This document shows positions 9,758 through 21,710 of a stretch of 64,000 nt of DNA, piece after piece. The notes under the pieces are model-generated. The model had not been told where the DNA came from and ran no database searches. It saw only the letters and a list, made by a program, of their open reading frames with translations. The stretch's first letter is position 1, and every line of letters starts with the position of its first letter. The position numbers and the translations under genes are program-made. Source of the DNA: Kwoniella bestiolae CBS 10118 (lineage: Eukaryota; Basidiomycota; Tremellomycetes; Tremellales; Cryptococcaceae). The stretch covers positions 1,922,001 to 1,986,000 of the forward strand of contig NC_089243.1 in assembly GCF_000512585.2 (NCBI RefSeq), written 5' to 3'.

Positions 9758-12700
9758 CTAATGTAACCAAACAGGCAACCCATAAACCACCGGTGCCGCA
9801 CCCGTCAGATACTTAAGCTTACATTCGTCCCGGGCCGAGTTGACAGCTTGCACCGTCGATAGTTCCGATAATGGCAACAAGGTATTTGGGCGTGATTTGG
9901 AGTCTGGTAGATGCGCCGAGTCGAGATGAAGAGTCTTCAAGACGTGGGATGAGAGTCTGTCGATATCTCTGTCGGTGACGTCCCATAGGTTTGCTGTGAG
10001 TGATGGGCTGTAAGGGGCATGAACGTCAGTTGATATAGTCCATGAACGTGTAGACTTGGAAAAGCAAAGGCATGAATACTAGTACTAGTAGAGAGATAGA
10101 ATCCAGCTACTTACCACCCTCCAACCATATAATGCCAAGCAGTACCTGTCCTATCTAAATCCCCTTGCTCTTTCAAATGACCAGATGAGCATCCCCATAA
10201 CATCGTAGTAGCACATTGCGGTAGGTGTCTGATCTTGTGTGATCGGATATACTGTTCAGCACCACCATGGCCGAAGTATCTAAAAGGCGCAAAAGAACAT
10301 GAATCAGCTATCTAGCCAGTTATAGAGATGACTTCGAAGTAGAGAATACGACATCACTCACAGCACCAAATCATAGTCCTTCAACGCAGCAGCCATCTCC
10401 AACTCAGTAGGTTTCCTCCCCATGATCCCCTTCCATCCAGCCTTCTTCACCATGTCCTCGATATAAGGCTTGAAGTGCTGCTCGGTCCTTTCCAAATCCC
10501 CACTCGGGTTCAAGATGTAGAATGTCCTTCGGGAATTAACCGTACGTCTCGTGTCGGCCCTATCATCAGGAGCAGAGGACGAGGGATTGAACATGGGTTG
10601 AGTGAGTGAAGGTCTTAGGTGATTACCCATGGCTACTTGGTCGAGCAAGAATGATAAAGACGGTATTCGACTGATCGGTCTACCCCGCAAGATAGGTATA
10701 GATTCCCAAGGGAACGGTTGAACGTTCTTGTCCAGCGCTAAGAAGAGATGTTCGTCCTTCGGCGGGTGCAAGCCGGACAGCGCGATGCGAGATTCGATCT
10801 TTTCCAGTGCGCCTTTGACATCGATTGCGATCTGTTTAGCATATCGTATGAGGGTTAGCTCTCTTCTCTACAATTACAGCGGCAATCTCAGCGAAGGGTA
10901 AAGTCGCGAAAAGTCTACACACCTGATCGATATCTAACTCTGATAAGGCAACAGGAACCCCATGGAACTGATAAACATCCAGAATGAAGTAAACCAAATC
11001 TTCAACCTCCTCATCCTTGCATTTGCTATTGAGATTGATAAAGCACTCGAGAAGCGCATCGTCCAGTTGAACTTTGGTTGAGCCGGCTGAAGATCCTTTC
11101 TTGGCTGTACCTCCACCTCCCGATGTCGAAGAAAGCGCAGAGTCAAAGATCTTCTCTAGTCGCTGTTTTAGGTCGGTGATGATTACTGAGGGATTGGGTA
11201 GCCGAGGACTGAAGATAGTCTATGGGGTGTACACAACGTCAGCAAAGCCATCCGGGACAGAAGACTGCTTATACAGCAGAAATGATGAAGGATGTACCCA
11301 CCTTGAACGCCCCCAGCCAAACAAACTCAATACTCTCACACAAATCCTTCAACTTGCCATCCAACCTATACCTCTCCTCCCACCACGCCAACTTATCTTC
11401 CCTCGTATTGACCGATTTCGCAGATCTCGCCCCATTATTACTACACTCAATGATATCCCTCAGCTCTTCCAATGCAGCATCAAAAGTAAGCGAATCGTCG
11501 TCTCCCTCTCTTCTACCCTGCCTATCGAGGGGTAAACAAAATACAATTGGTTTTTGATTTTTCTGATGTCGAGAGATGAACATTGTATTGTGGTCGTCTG
11601 TAACGTTTATGGAGATTACTGCCCATTCAGAAGGTAGGTTATCCAGTTCGGTAGACGAATCGCCAGATAGGGATAATAAGGGGTTGGTCTGGTATTTGGT
11701 TTTGATCTTGTTCCAGTAGGTTCGTAGTTGTCCGTTGTGATCATCCAAATCTTCAGTCTCCACCTCGGATGATCCATCCACTTGTATGTCTTCAGCAGCG
11801 AAATTAGGCCATTTCAGATCGTCATTGACGACATCCACGAATTTGCACTCGATAGCTTCAAGGAGTTCTCTCTGAAGAGTGATAGACGAGCTTGATGCTA
11901 TGAGTTGTATGGAGATCAGCTAAACGTATCGTGGGAGATCATTCGCAATCCAGCTGATTCCTCGACATACCTAACATCTCAGCAGCGGCAGCTGTTATTT
12001 CTGCACTACCTTCACCAAGGGAAGTCTGGAACGTCCTCAGCAGCGCCAAAGCAAGACAAGCCTGTCTAATACCCTCAATCTTCCCACTTCCAGATACGAG
12101 CGATAAAGCAGATAAGAAGGCATCCTCAGCCCGAGCAAGAACATGTTGTATACTTTGTCGAGTGGACTGTCGATCTACGACTCGGTTGGTAGGTGCGCCC
12201 ATCGGCATAGCGACGGCTAGTGTGGCGGTCAGCAACGTTACAAAATGTATTACATATGCAATGAGATGACTCACCAGACTCGGTCAAAGAACTCATGAAC
12301 AAGTCAGTCTTGAACGTATTGAAAGCTTCATGCAACGCGATTCTACCTTCGAGAAGCAATTCCTCCGCCTGACCCATGATATTAGCTGAATTGATGGCGA
12401 CGCATTGAATTAGCTTACCTTTGTTTCTGTCGATGCTGGTAAACTCTTGATTTGCGATAGCAACTCCTCGCACTCCTCTTTCGATCCAGCTTCTTTCAAT
12501 AACCAAGCTATCCCAAGAACCTGTCAGAGGGATTTGTCATGCTGGAGCATAGATGACTTACCATATTGTCTCAAAACATGAGCCAAAGCAGAAGGTAACA
12601 ACGGTTCTTTACCCTGTTGACTGAGTCTACTAGCCGTCAAGCTGGCTCGAACGCTGGAAGTCGAAGCAGCGAGCAAAGCGTTCTTCTTCGGTCTGCGTTG

Positions 12701-15700
12701 TATTACATCGCATCAGCTCGACTACTCATGGACAGAAAGGCATACGATTCCCTACCGTGCGAGACCAAACTCACGTTGGCAAAACAGCCTCATTAGCCAC
12801 AAAGACCCTATCAAGCCCCTCAATCTCTCTCGAAGTACTCTGAAAGACCTGTTCAGCTTCCTCGATCATCTCCGTGCGCGAGTACAAGTCGCCTTTCAGC
12901 ACATTAAGATCAATCATATCGGGTCCTTCGATCTGGCATGACACACTATATCAGCTAACCATATCTCCTCACCTCAAACCTTCAAAGTTATCCACTACGA
13001 CATCTTCGGTGTTTCGGAAGTGACGCACGAGAAAAGTCCAAACTCACAGCATTCAATGCCCCCGCGGCCTCTTCCAACTTCTCCCCCACAACCTCCCACT
13101 TCCTCATCTTGAAATTCAATTCCGCCTCCTTCGCCCCAACTCGCGCAAGAATCACATCACTCTTAACCGCCCCAGCGATCCCATGAGCAACCTTCAAGAA
13201 ATATTCACTGTCCCTCACTGTACCTCTATAGGCAAATGCGTTGGATAAATCAAGAGTGGTAGATAGGAGCGAAGAGGCGATATGCCATTGAAAGGAATGT
13301 AAGTGTTTGCCTGTAAATTGCGTTGTCTGAGATGGGAGGGGGGTTTTGGAATCCTTCGAAGGTTCGTCGGCACCGTCAAGCTTGGGTTTCGATGAGGGAG
13401 GTAAGGGTGCTCCGAAGGGATCGTCATCTTCGATTGCCTTCGGTGAAGTGGCGGAAGTCGAGGCGATTCGACAGATAGCGTCTGCAGCTCGGGAGAATAG
13501 TCGGAAGGAAGCTGATAGGTGGATGATAGCTGCTGCTGCATTGTCCTAATCGATCATTGTCAGCTACAAATTGCGCAGATATGATCACCTCAAAACCTCA
13601 CCTGAGCAGCATAAATCGCAGCTGCAGCTCTTCTAGCCCAAGCAGCCCTTTCAAGCTGTTCACACCGATCTACCACTCTCCCGACATAACTAGCATTCTT
13701 GTCAAGCTCAATTTCCATTTCCAACGTACAAGCTTCCGCATAAACATCTTGACTAAGTGGACGAGCAACTCAATCAGCTTCTGCGGAAGGGTGATAGCAA
13801 AGACTCACGCTTTCTCAGTATCCCCTTTAAAAGCGAGATAACAAGCGAACCTCAAGCCCAATTCCACTCTCGACTTGACCGAAACAAGGACTTTGGAATG
13901 TTCTACAACCTTTTGAGCTTGTGAAAACACCAATCCCGCTCGAGAGGTCTTGCCCAATTTCTGGTACTCAGTAGCGAGTTGACCGGATCGCAATGTGTAA
14001 TCTAGGTATTTCATTAGCGTCTGCGATCATACCAAGTCAGACTCACCATCAACGAGATCCTCCTTGTTCCTCTGGAATGCCCTTAGGAGCTTGAGTGCCT
14101 CAATTTGCTGTAATGAATGACCCAATAATCCAAGCAAGGTAGCAAGTGATCCTGAAGCATGGATGTATCAGCTTGTGGATCTGTGTCTATGCGCGGCTCA
14201 GCTCACCTAATAGTCTGGTCAATCGTTTCAAATCATCAAACACCAGCGAGGAAGCTACGCTTGAGCGTCGTTTGCCCTTTGCTGCTACTGAAGCTGTATG
14301 TCAGATTGTAACGTGAGCTCCGATTCGATGTTGTACAAGTTTCATCTCGCTTACTAGTAGTATTAGTAGTATTGGTTTTGCTCCCCACTACCTTCTTCGC
14401 AACAGTCTTCTTAGGCTCCGAGACAGTCCGACCGCCTCGTGTAGGTCTCGTACTGACGGCTTTAGTGGTAGTGCTTCTGCCCAAAGGTACTTTCTTTCTA
14501 GGTTCCTCTGCTTTGTCCAGAGTAGAGGGAGGTATGATTATACCACGTAATTGTTCGATGGCCTCTTTGCTGGTCTGTATTACCTCCAAAGTGGGATGAG
14601 GGGAAGTATGATACGCCTGCATTGCTTTGAGGATGAGAGTATAAGACAGGTATTCGGGCTTGAAGTGTGATAAGCCGGAGTCTTCACCAAGATCCTACCC
14701 AGGAGAATCATTAGTTCATCTTCGATTATTAGCACTGTGAGGCTAAACCAAACTTACTGTCTGACTGGCAGATTTCTGGACCTCCTCGACAAGAGAAGGG
14801 AATCGATCCATCTGTTGGCCTGAGGTAAGGATAGTGTTCATCATCTTGGCCAACACCCTTTCACTAAGGTCAGCAATGAATGAGGTCCACACTGAGTAAA
14901 AAAGCTTACCTGATCCTTCTGATGGGGTAATCCTCCCCATAGACTCCCAATATAGCATCACCAAGTTCCAAGCTGATCTTGGCTACTTCATCTTTCCATT
15001 CTCCTTCTTCAAGCAGTATCAACAATTTCTCTCCAACGGCACCGACTACAGCAGGTGGGCAAGAATTCTCTTGCATAAGGCGCACAAGCTCGGTAGCGTG
15101 GGTGAAATATGGCAATGGTTCGTAGAGGATCAGACTGGCGAGCCGGTTCAACGGGTTGTTCACTTCGGCCATAGAAGGTGATCCGAAGATCTCGGCCAAC
15201 GGTTTTGTCGAGGAGGACGCATATAGCTGGGAGAGGAGCGAAGGGGGCTGTGATGCGAATACGTGTGAGTACGCAGTGAACATTTGCTGCATATTTCCTC
15301 ATCAGTCAGACATACTACTTCTCTAAACTTAGAAAAACAGTTACGACTTACGTCCTTCTTCCCCAATCGCTGATAACATCCAGCCAACAGTTCCCACCTC
15401 TTACTTATCCCTTCCCTCAGCAGGGTAAAGCTCTTATCCTCATTCTTACTTTCATTCTCCACCAATCTCAGAGATTCAGTCGTCCAATCACAACTTATCT
15501 TACTCATTTCAGCAGCTTCGGCAGATTGATTCAAGCGGTAAAGCTGTCCAGCACCGTTATATGCTAAGCTCGATAGACATCTAAGGTAGTCTGCTTTGTC
15601 CACGTTGCTGAGCACAGACGACGTTTGGTCGATGAGCCTTCGAGCTCGAGCGAGGTATGGGAGAGAAGCAGAGTATGCTTGGGGAGGTCGGAAATACTGG

Positions 15701-18142
15701 ACAAGCGTGTCGATGAGTGAAGGTATGATTTCTTTGATAGGCGTTGGGTCCTATGACGATACATGAGGGTTTAGCATCGATACCTTACATGTCAATTCAG
15801 GAGTAGAACCTCTTGAGGTAAATCTCGATTACACTTACCAAGATCGACGAATCAATTAAGATCTCAGCAAATTCGATAGACATCATCAACCACTCTCGTC
15901 CATTTCCTACGAGCGACTTCAACCGATCTTCGTGATCAGGTTCATTCGCCTTGTCCAAAATCCTCAAACAGCCTCGTCTGACTCGCTCGAAAGCTCTGAA
16001 CGCTTTTCCAACTGTTGGCGTCAACTCCTCCGTCTTGGGTAAAGACGAGATAGAGCTAGCCAAGAGTATGAGCTCTTCGGGCTCTAACCCGTCAATCGAC
16101 GATATCGAAGACTTGGCTGTGAAACCAAATCAGCACTTCGAGGTGTACTATGCATTGAATGAGGAGGAAATAGAGCTCACGCGAAACAGCTTTATCAATA
16201 GCCAAATTAGCTTTAGCCAAATCACCGCATATCCTAGCTATCTCCGCATCCGGGTTTTTGATCTTCCTCATCGCACTCTTGGAGCTAGGCGTTTTTGGGA
16301 TCGTCGCTTTGCTAGCTATGGTCAAGGCAGAAGTTGGAGTCGAAGGTCCCGCCTGGGGTGTCTCGGGACGAGACGAAGGAGGGGTCTTGTTGATCGATGT
16401 GGACGAAGCTAAGAGAGCTAGTGGTTTATCGATGATAGAAGAATCTCCCAGCTGATATTGATTTACCGTTAGCTACAGCTGACCCTTGCAATGAGTAAGA
16501 TAAACTTTGTCGATTCACCCTTCTTCCTATTCCTACCCACATTTCCACTAATCCCAACCATCCTTTACCCTCGAACCAACCTTTCTCTCCTCTTCTCTGG
16601 ACCATGTTTTCAACAGACTCGACAATACCGTCAACAACTCTAGCAGCCTCACTGAGCTTTTCTTTCTGTTCATCCTCTTTGATGAAACTTAGCACAGTGC
16701 GATGGACCGTATCCCAGAACTGTGATGGAGTGGTTTTGCAGTCGGAAGAAGTCGTTATGGTAGTTGACATCGCTAGTAATGCCAGATGCCGTAGATGCAG
16801 ATACGATGAAGAAGTAGGAGACGTAGTCGCAGTGTTGACCTGACGGTAGAAGGTATGAAGGAAGAATGATGTGCTCGGTATGGGGAGTGATAGAGCTAGA
16901 GTAAGGGGATTAAGGTATTCGTCCGTAGAATTTGGAAGAGAGAGGACGGGCGAAAGCTGCAGTATACAAATCAGCTCATGAAATAGACCGGTTATACAGA
17001 GCTGGTTCCTCACCTGGTCTAAGTCTTTGCTCAGGTTCACCAAACAGACCCAACTTGACATCATCACTAAGAACAACACTCCTTTTAGATTCTCCGACAA
17101 TTCACTTCCATCTTCTGGTACAGGTAATCTAGCTATTTCCAACCATTCTTCCGGTATACATTCTGACGTTGGGGCAGTCTTCGCAATAGTCGTGCGGGAC
17201 CGTGCTGAGGGAGTACTAGAGACAGCTTTTCCCGTTGATCGTGATGAGCTGGACTGACCCCTTGAGTGAGCTGGTGCCGAGCTGGAAGCGGAGACTGAAG
17301 CCGAGCCCGTTGTCGATGAGACATTACGAGGAGTATACTGACGAAGTAAAGCCGGACGAGAAGCCACAGCCAAATCTATTGCTCTCCGATACTACAGGAA
17401 TATAAATTAAGTACCTTTGCGCTGCGACGTGCAGGAAGTAGCTCACCATTCCCATAGAGATACATTTCGTGATAATCCCACAATTACTTCTCTCGACATC
17501 CAAACCTTTCCCCTGCAATTTCCTTTTCTCATCAAACTCCCTCAAAACTCTGAAGGAGATTTGACAAGTCTCAAGCAGGTTATCGATTTTCTCATTGGTC
17601 CATTCCTCCTTAGTCTCCTGACTTATCGTGCTCGATGTCGAGGGTGAAGGCGTATACCTGAACCCTGAAGCCACAGCTGCCGATAACGATTTCGAAGATA
17701 CGTTGACAGCCTGCATAGCTCCCCTTACACGTTCCATATCTGTCAATGGTTTCCCATCGGAAGGAGATGATGGTTGAGCCCATGGTAGAGTATCCTCTAA
17801 TGAGATAGCCTTCGCTTTGCCCTTCCCATTGGTTCCAGCTGAGATCGTCGTGGTGGGTTTCTTGACTGTTGCAGTTGTAGATGCTCTGGCAGTCGTCGTG
17901 GGTTTCGATGAGCTACTAGCTGATACAGCAGGTTTGGAGGAGCTACCGGCACTAGAAGACTGTGTGGTCGGTTTGACAATTCGTCTGACAGCTTGAGGCT
18001 GAGACGATTGATCCAAGTTCAGTTTTCCCAATCCCTCAACCAAGTCGTCGGCATCCTGTTTTGGTGCTGTTCTCGTCGTCCTTGTCTTCCTGGGTGCCGC
18101 GGGCGGGACTTTCGGAGCAGAAGCAGCCTTAGCAGCTGGCAT
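9758..18142 (-). CDS. ESP1: Separase (Esp1), clan CD cysteine protease
   Basis: Cleaves the cohesin kleisin at the metaphase-anaphase transition. The gene spans 8.4 kb with many short introns, and I estimate well over 2,000 residues. The N-terminus (ATG at 18142) is Ala/Lys/Thr/Ser-rich and disordered. A long helical-repeat region follows, as in other separases. The C-terminal peptidase C50 domain is unmistakable: DKNVQPFPWESIPILRGRPI, then GHGGAEQY with the catalytic His (codon 10267-10269), then LWGCSSG with the catalytic Cys (codon 10189-10191), and the final CKLKYLTGAAPVVYGLPVWL block before TAG 9758-9760. Both catalytic residues are intact. It is divergently transcribed from RPB10, and the shared promoter holds an ACGCGT motif. 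Exon limits in the repeat region were not all resolved. Confidence 0.95.
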
Positions 18143-18541
18143 CCTGAATGTTCTCCGTGATTATAACGATGCTATGTATGTATATTACAGTGTAATTGTG
18201 AGAGTGAAATAACCGAAATCAAAAGTCAAAAGTCAACGAAAGAGAGCAAACACGCTCGGACCCAGACCAAGACGCGTAACGAGAACCGAGGTTGATTTGT
18301 TGACGTAACACAGTAGCTCAGCTGATAATCACGTGGCTGGGAACATAGCCTGACGTGGATTTCAGCTGATCCACCAAGATTGATTCCGTTGATACTACTG
18401 TACCATTTATACTCTAGGTCCTCACTGCGAAGAATTCAAGTGAACTGATATTTTCAACAACAAATCATTACATCTGCGTCTCACTTTATCCTCTCATTAC
18501 TTCAACAATCCTCCTATCATCTACCCAACTAACACACCAAA
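18143..18541. promoter_or_regulatory. Divergent promoter ESP1 / RPB10
   Basis: A 399-base shared region. An ACGCGT palindrome at 18272-18277 matches the MCB element recognised by Mbp1-type factors. The RPB10 leader is CA/CT-rich and ends CACCAAA before the ATG. Confidence 0.5.
18272..18277. promoter_or_regulatory. ACGCGT, MCB-like element
   Basis: Palindromic hexamer about 130 bases upstream of the separase start codon. MCB function is known for yeast MBF; here it is inferred from sequence and from the APSES gene nearby. Confidence 0.4.
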
Positions 18542-19149
18542 ATGGTAAATACCCATCCCAACTACGGATATCCCACCTCTTTGCGGGTCTCAGCTGATGT
18601 GTTATCACACAGATCATCCCAGTCAGATGCTTCTCATGCGGTAAAGTGATAGGTAACTTGTGGGACAGCTATCTGGAACTCTTAGCAGCAGGTGTAGATG
18701 AAGGGTGAGTGTGCAGCTAGACCACTCATTTACTTCCTCGTCGAGAAAGGATAGCTGATGATGTGCTCGTATATGTAGAGATGCGTTGGACAGACTTCAA
18801 TTGTGAGTTGGTATTTTCCTGCTAAATGGCATGGACGAAGTAAAGACATGACTAGGAGGAGGCTTAAAGGCTATCCAAGGGATGATGATGACGCTCTGAA
18901 GATCCGATATACTGACTGACAATGCTCGTAGAAAACGTTATTGCTGTCGAAGAATGGTATTGACCCATGGTAAGCTGATCATTGCCTCAAATCAATATAA
19001 GCTTGCAGTAGCTGACCACAAATCGATAGTCGACCTCATCGAGAAGTTATTGATGTACAACCGTATGTCTTTCCCCTAATACCATTGTCGCGGGTCTTGT
19101 TCACCAGCTGACCGGGTATACTCATGTAGCACTCTCACGAGATCGATAA
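18542..19149 (+). CDS. RPB10: RNA polymerase subunit Rpb10 (RPABC5), shared by Pol I, II and III
   Basis: Six coding exons: 18542-18544, 18613-18704, 18779-18802, 18932-18969, 19030-19062 and 19130-19149. They sum to 210 bases, giving 69 residues, the normal family size. The zinc-binding N-terminal motif CFSCG follows MIIPVR. KRYCCRRMVLTH carries the paired cysteines, completing the four zinc ligands. IEKLLMYNPL is the conserved C-terminus. The first exon contributes only the start codon, which is followed at once by an intron (GTAAAT donor). Five introns in such a small gene is notable. Assignment is certain from the motifs. Confidence 0.97.
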
Positions 19150-19460
19150 ATCTAATACACCTCGCTTCTCACTCGACTTCTCCTCCACTTTGGTTTCCTG
19201 CGATAAGATATTTAGATATATACCCTGTATAACATGATGTGATTACTATTGGACAAACACCGTCATTCGTCTTGAAAAAAAGGAAGAAGAACCGAGCACA
19301 TCGGCCAAAAAGGCTTTATACCATTTCTTCATCAGGGGTTATGCTGTTCATGTCAAGCATACCATCATGTCAAAGCCAAAGTCCGATCGCGCCAGGTAAA
19401 GCATACACGATATGTTTTATCTTATAATGCATCATACTGAAATACTGATCTACTACAAAC
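19150..19460. other. Convergent 3' region RPB10 / PAAF1-like
   Basis: About 310 bases between two stop codons. No gene seen. Confidence 0.5.
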
Positions 19461-21350
19461 TCAATACCTCCTCAAACCCCCCTCACCACCCGCACACCAA
19501 ACGTTCTCCCCAACCTTCCCCCAACATTCCACACCACTCGCTTCCCACCCCGCCAATTCGTCCTTAATCTCCACCTCGAACCTATCTTCCCGCACCCGTA
19601 TATTGAGTAAACAAGGTAATCCAGATGATGTGCCAACGTATAGATCGAGCTGGTCCCTATCGCCTGAAGGAGCGAGATGTAGACTATATATGGGAGATTC
19701 GTTTCTCCTTATCCTCTTTATTCTATCTACTCTTCCTTCCTTTCCTTCGTAAAGTGCTGGGTCTATTGATGAAGAAGGTTTTCTGAGTCTCCCCAAATCC
19801 ATAATCTCCACAACTCCACTCATATAACCCAGAACCACCACCCCATCCCTCTCATCAATCGAGATCAACTGACTCCCAAAATCATTCCGTATAAACCATC
19901 CATCACCCCTATCATCCGAAGAAAAAGGTTGAACCCAAACTCCATCCTGCACATTCAAGAGCATCACCCTCTCTTCCTCTAGACCCAAAGTATTTATTGA
20001 AGAAGGTTGATCGATGAGCAGCATCCCCTCAATGGTCATTCGACTTTCCAACCCTACCAACCACCTCTTCACCTCCTCTCCCTTGGATACATCCCACAGG
20101 CGGATCGTACCATCTTTACTTGCCGATATGACCTGCCTGCCCAATCCGAGTATATGGATTGAGGTGATTGCGCGAGTGTGGCCTCGGAGGGTACGGGGGT
20201 TTATACCGTCTCGGCCGTATATCCTTATTGATAGGTCGGAAGAGGCTGTGAGGATTACCTATGACGATGTCGTAAGAAGCATTAGCACCATATACATATT
20301 CATGACATGTCCTTGTCAATTTGTACTTCGTCATATCACCCTAAGTCCTGGGTTTCGATGGGACTGAACAGAGAGACAGGGTTGACATGAGATATAACGG
20401 TTAGACCAAACCCACCTCTCCACTAGGAAACCACCTCACATCCCTCACATCACCTACATGACCCCTAAGATACACCTCCTTCTCCGAGCTGTTCAGCGAC
20501 ATAGGTAGTATCGCACAATATCCATCCGGTCCACCAACGACCACATGGGGTGTTTTCGGATTGAGTGAGAGCGAGTTGATATGTAGTGGGGCCTACGTCA
20601 AGCGAGGGGAGGAGAGTAAGCGTCTGGACATCAAATTGTCGGACGAAAGGCAGATGATCGATGATTGGAAAACGTGGAATTAGGGGAGCCGCGTGTATAG
20701 AAGGATGTGAGATAGGGGAAGATTACTGTAAACTTACATCCAGATTTGATGATTTCTTATACGGCGGATGAATGATTTGTTTTGGGAATTTGACAGATCG
20801 GTTGGATATAGATAATTTAGGTATGGATACGTTGAAATTGGTCTACGCAGTATGCATGTCAGTATCAAACTGAGAGTTCTCCCATCTGAGCGTGTGTTGG
20901 ATTGATCACAAAATGAGATTGGATGCTGACCTTTCCCAGTCTCTCTATCTTGACCCCCTCCCTTCCTACCAGCTCCGCCCCACCACCCTCTCGAACAGTC
21001 ACTTTCGCCTTCCCATGAACGGACGATTCACCAGCTTTGTACTGATCCAAACCCACCTGATCAGCATCCCCCATTCGTACCAGCTTAGACATACTGCAAC
21101 AGTACATAAGGCAGAAACTCACACCGGATATCCAGATATCTTCGGAAAGCACCACACCCTGCTCGATATCGTCGAATACAGCTAGGGCGTCGTGCTAAAT
21201 ACCTCCAAAAAATCAGTATGACCGTACTAGAGTGAGTTCTGCCTATCATCTACTTAGAGAAGTCTAGTTGTCGAAAGACAGATCACTCACCTGAATATCC
21301 ACGTAAGATAGATTCTCAACCTCCAAATCCTGACTCTGACTGCTGGGCAT
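19461..21350 (-). CDS. RPN14: WD40 proteasome assembly chaperone, PAAF1/Rpn14-like
   Basis: In yeast and animals this family binds proteasomal ATPases (Rpt subunits) and guides assembly of the 19S base. The first exon, 21291-21350, encodes MPSSQSQDLEVENLSYVDIQ; further exons follow near 21180, 21050, 20850, 20600-20420 and 20260, then the final long exon. WD signatures include VYLRGHVGDVRDVRWFPSGE, then LRGHTRAITSIHILGLGRQ and VISASKDGTIRLWDVSKGEE. The last strand (CWGKVGENVWCAGGEGGLRR) resembles the PAAF1 C-terminus, where the corresponding end is a short DG-VRRY element. The whole-protein order matches PAAF1 better than a generic WD protein, but a diverged paralogue cannot be excluded. Confidence 0.7.
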
Positions 21351-21710
21351 ATCGTTCTTTCTCTGTGGGGTCGATACAGTCAGAGTTACCTACGATTGCT
21401 AGTTGCGTATATAAGCTGACTGAATGTGTAGCTCACGAGTACTCGTAGAGAGCCAAACAAGAGAATCCAATTCACTCGCATACGTGTTGTCGCTCGCCGG
21501 CAATCTTCATGTTATCGCTTATCCGGGCATTGGCCATTTGTCCACTCTGCTATCAACTATGACAGTACAAGTCCTTTACTCATATGCATCAGTCGAATTA
21601 CTACAACACGATCTAAATCCAAGTCTGAATACTTCTACCCTCTCCATCCAAAGCATATATGTTGATATGATCTGATATGTATAACGTAGATGATCTATCA
21701 AGAAACAATC
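21351..21710. other. PAAF1-like 5' flank and EXO70 3' flank
   Basis: Intergenic. An 83-codon plus-strand frame at 21424-21675 has no supporting context and was not accepted. Confidence 0.45.
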
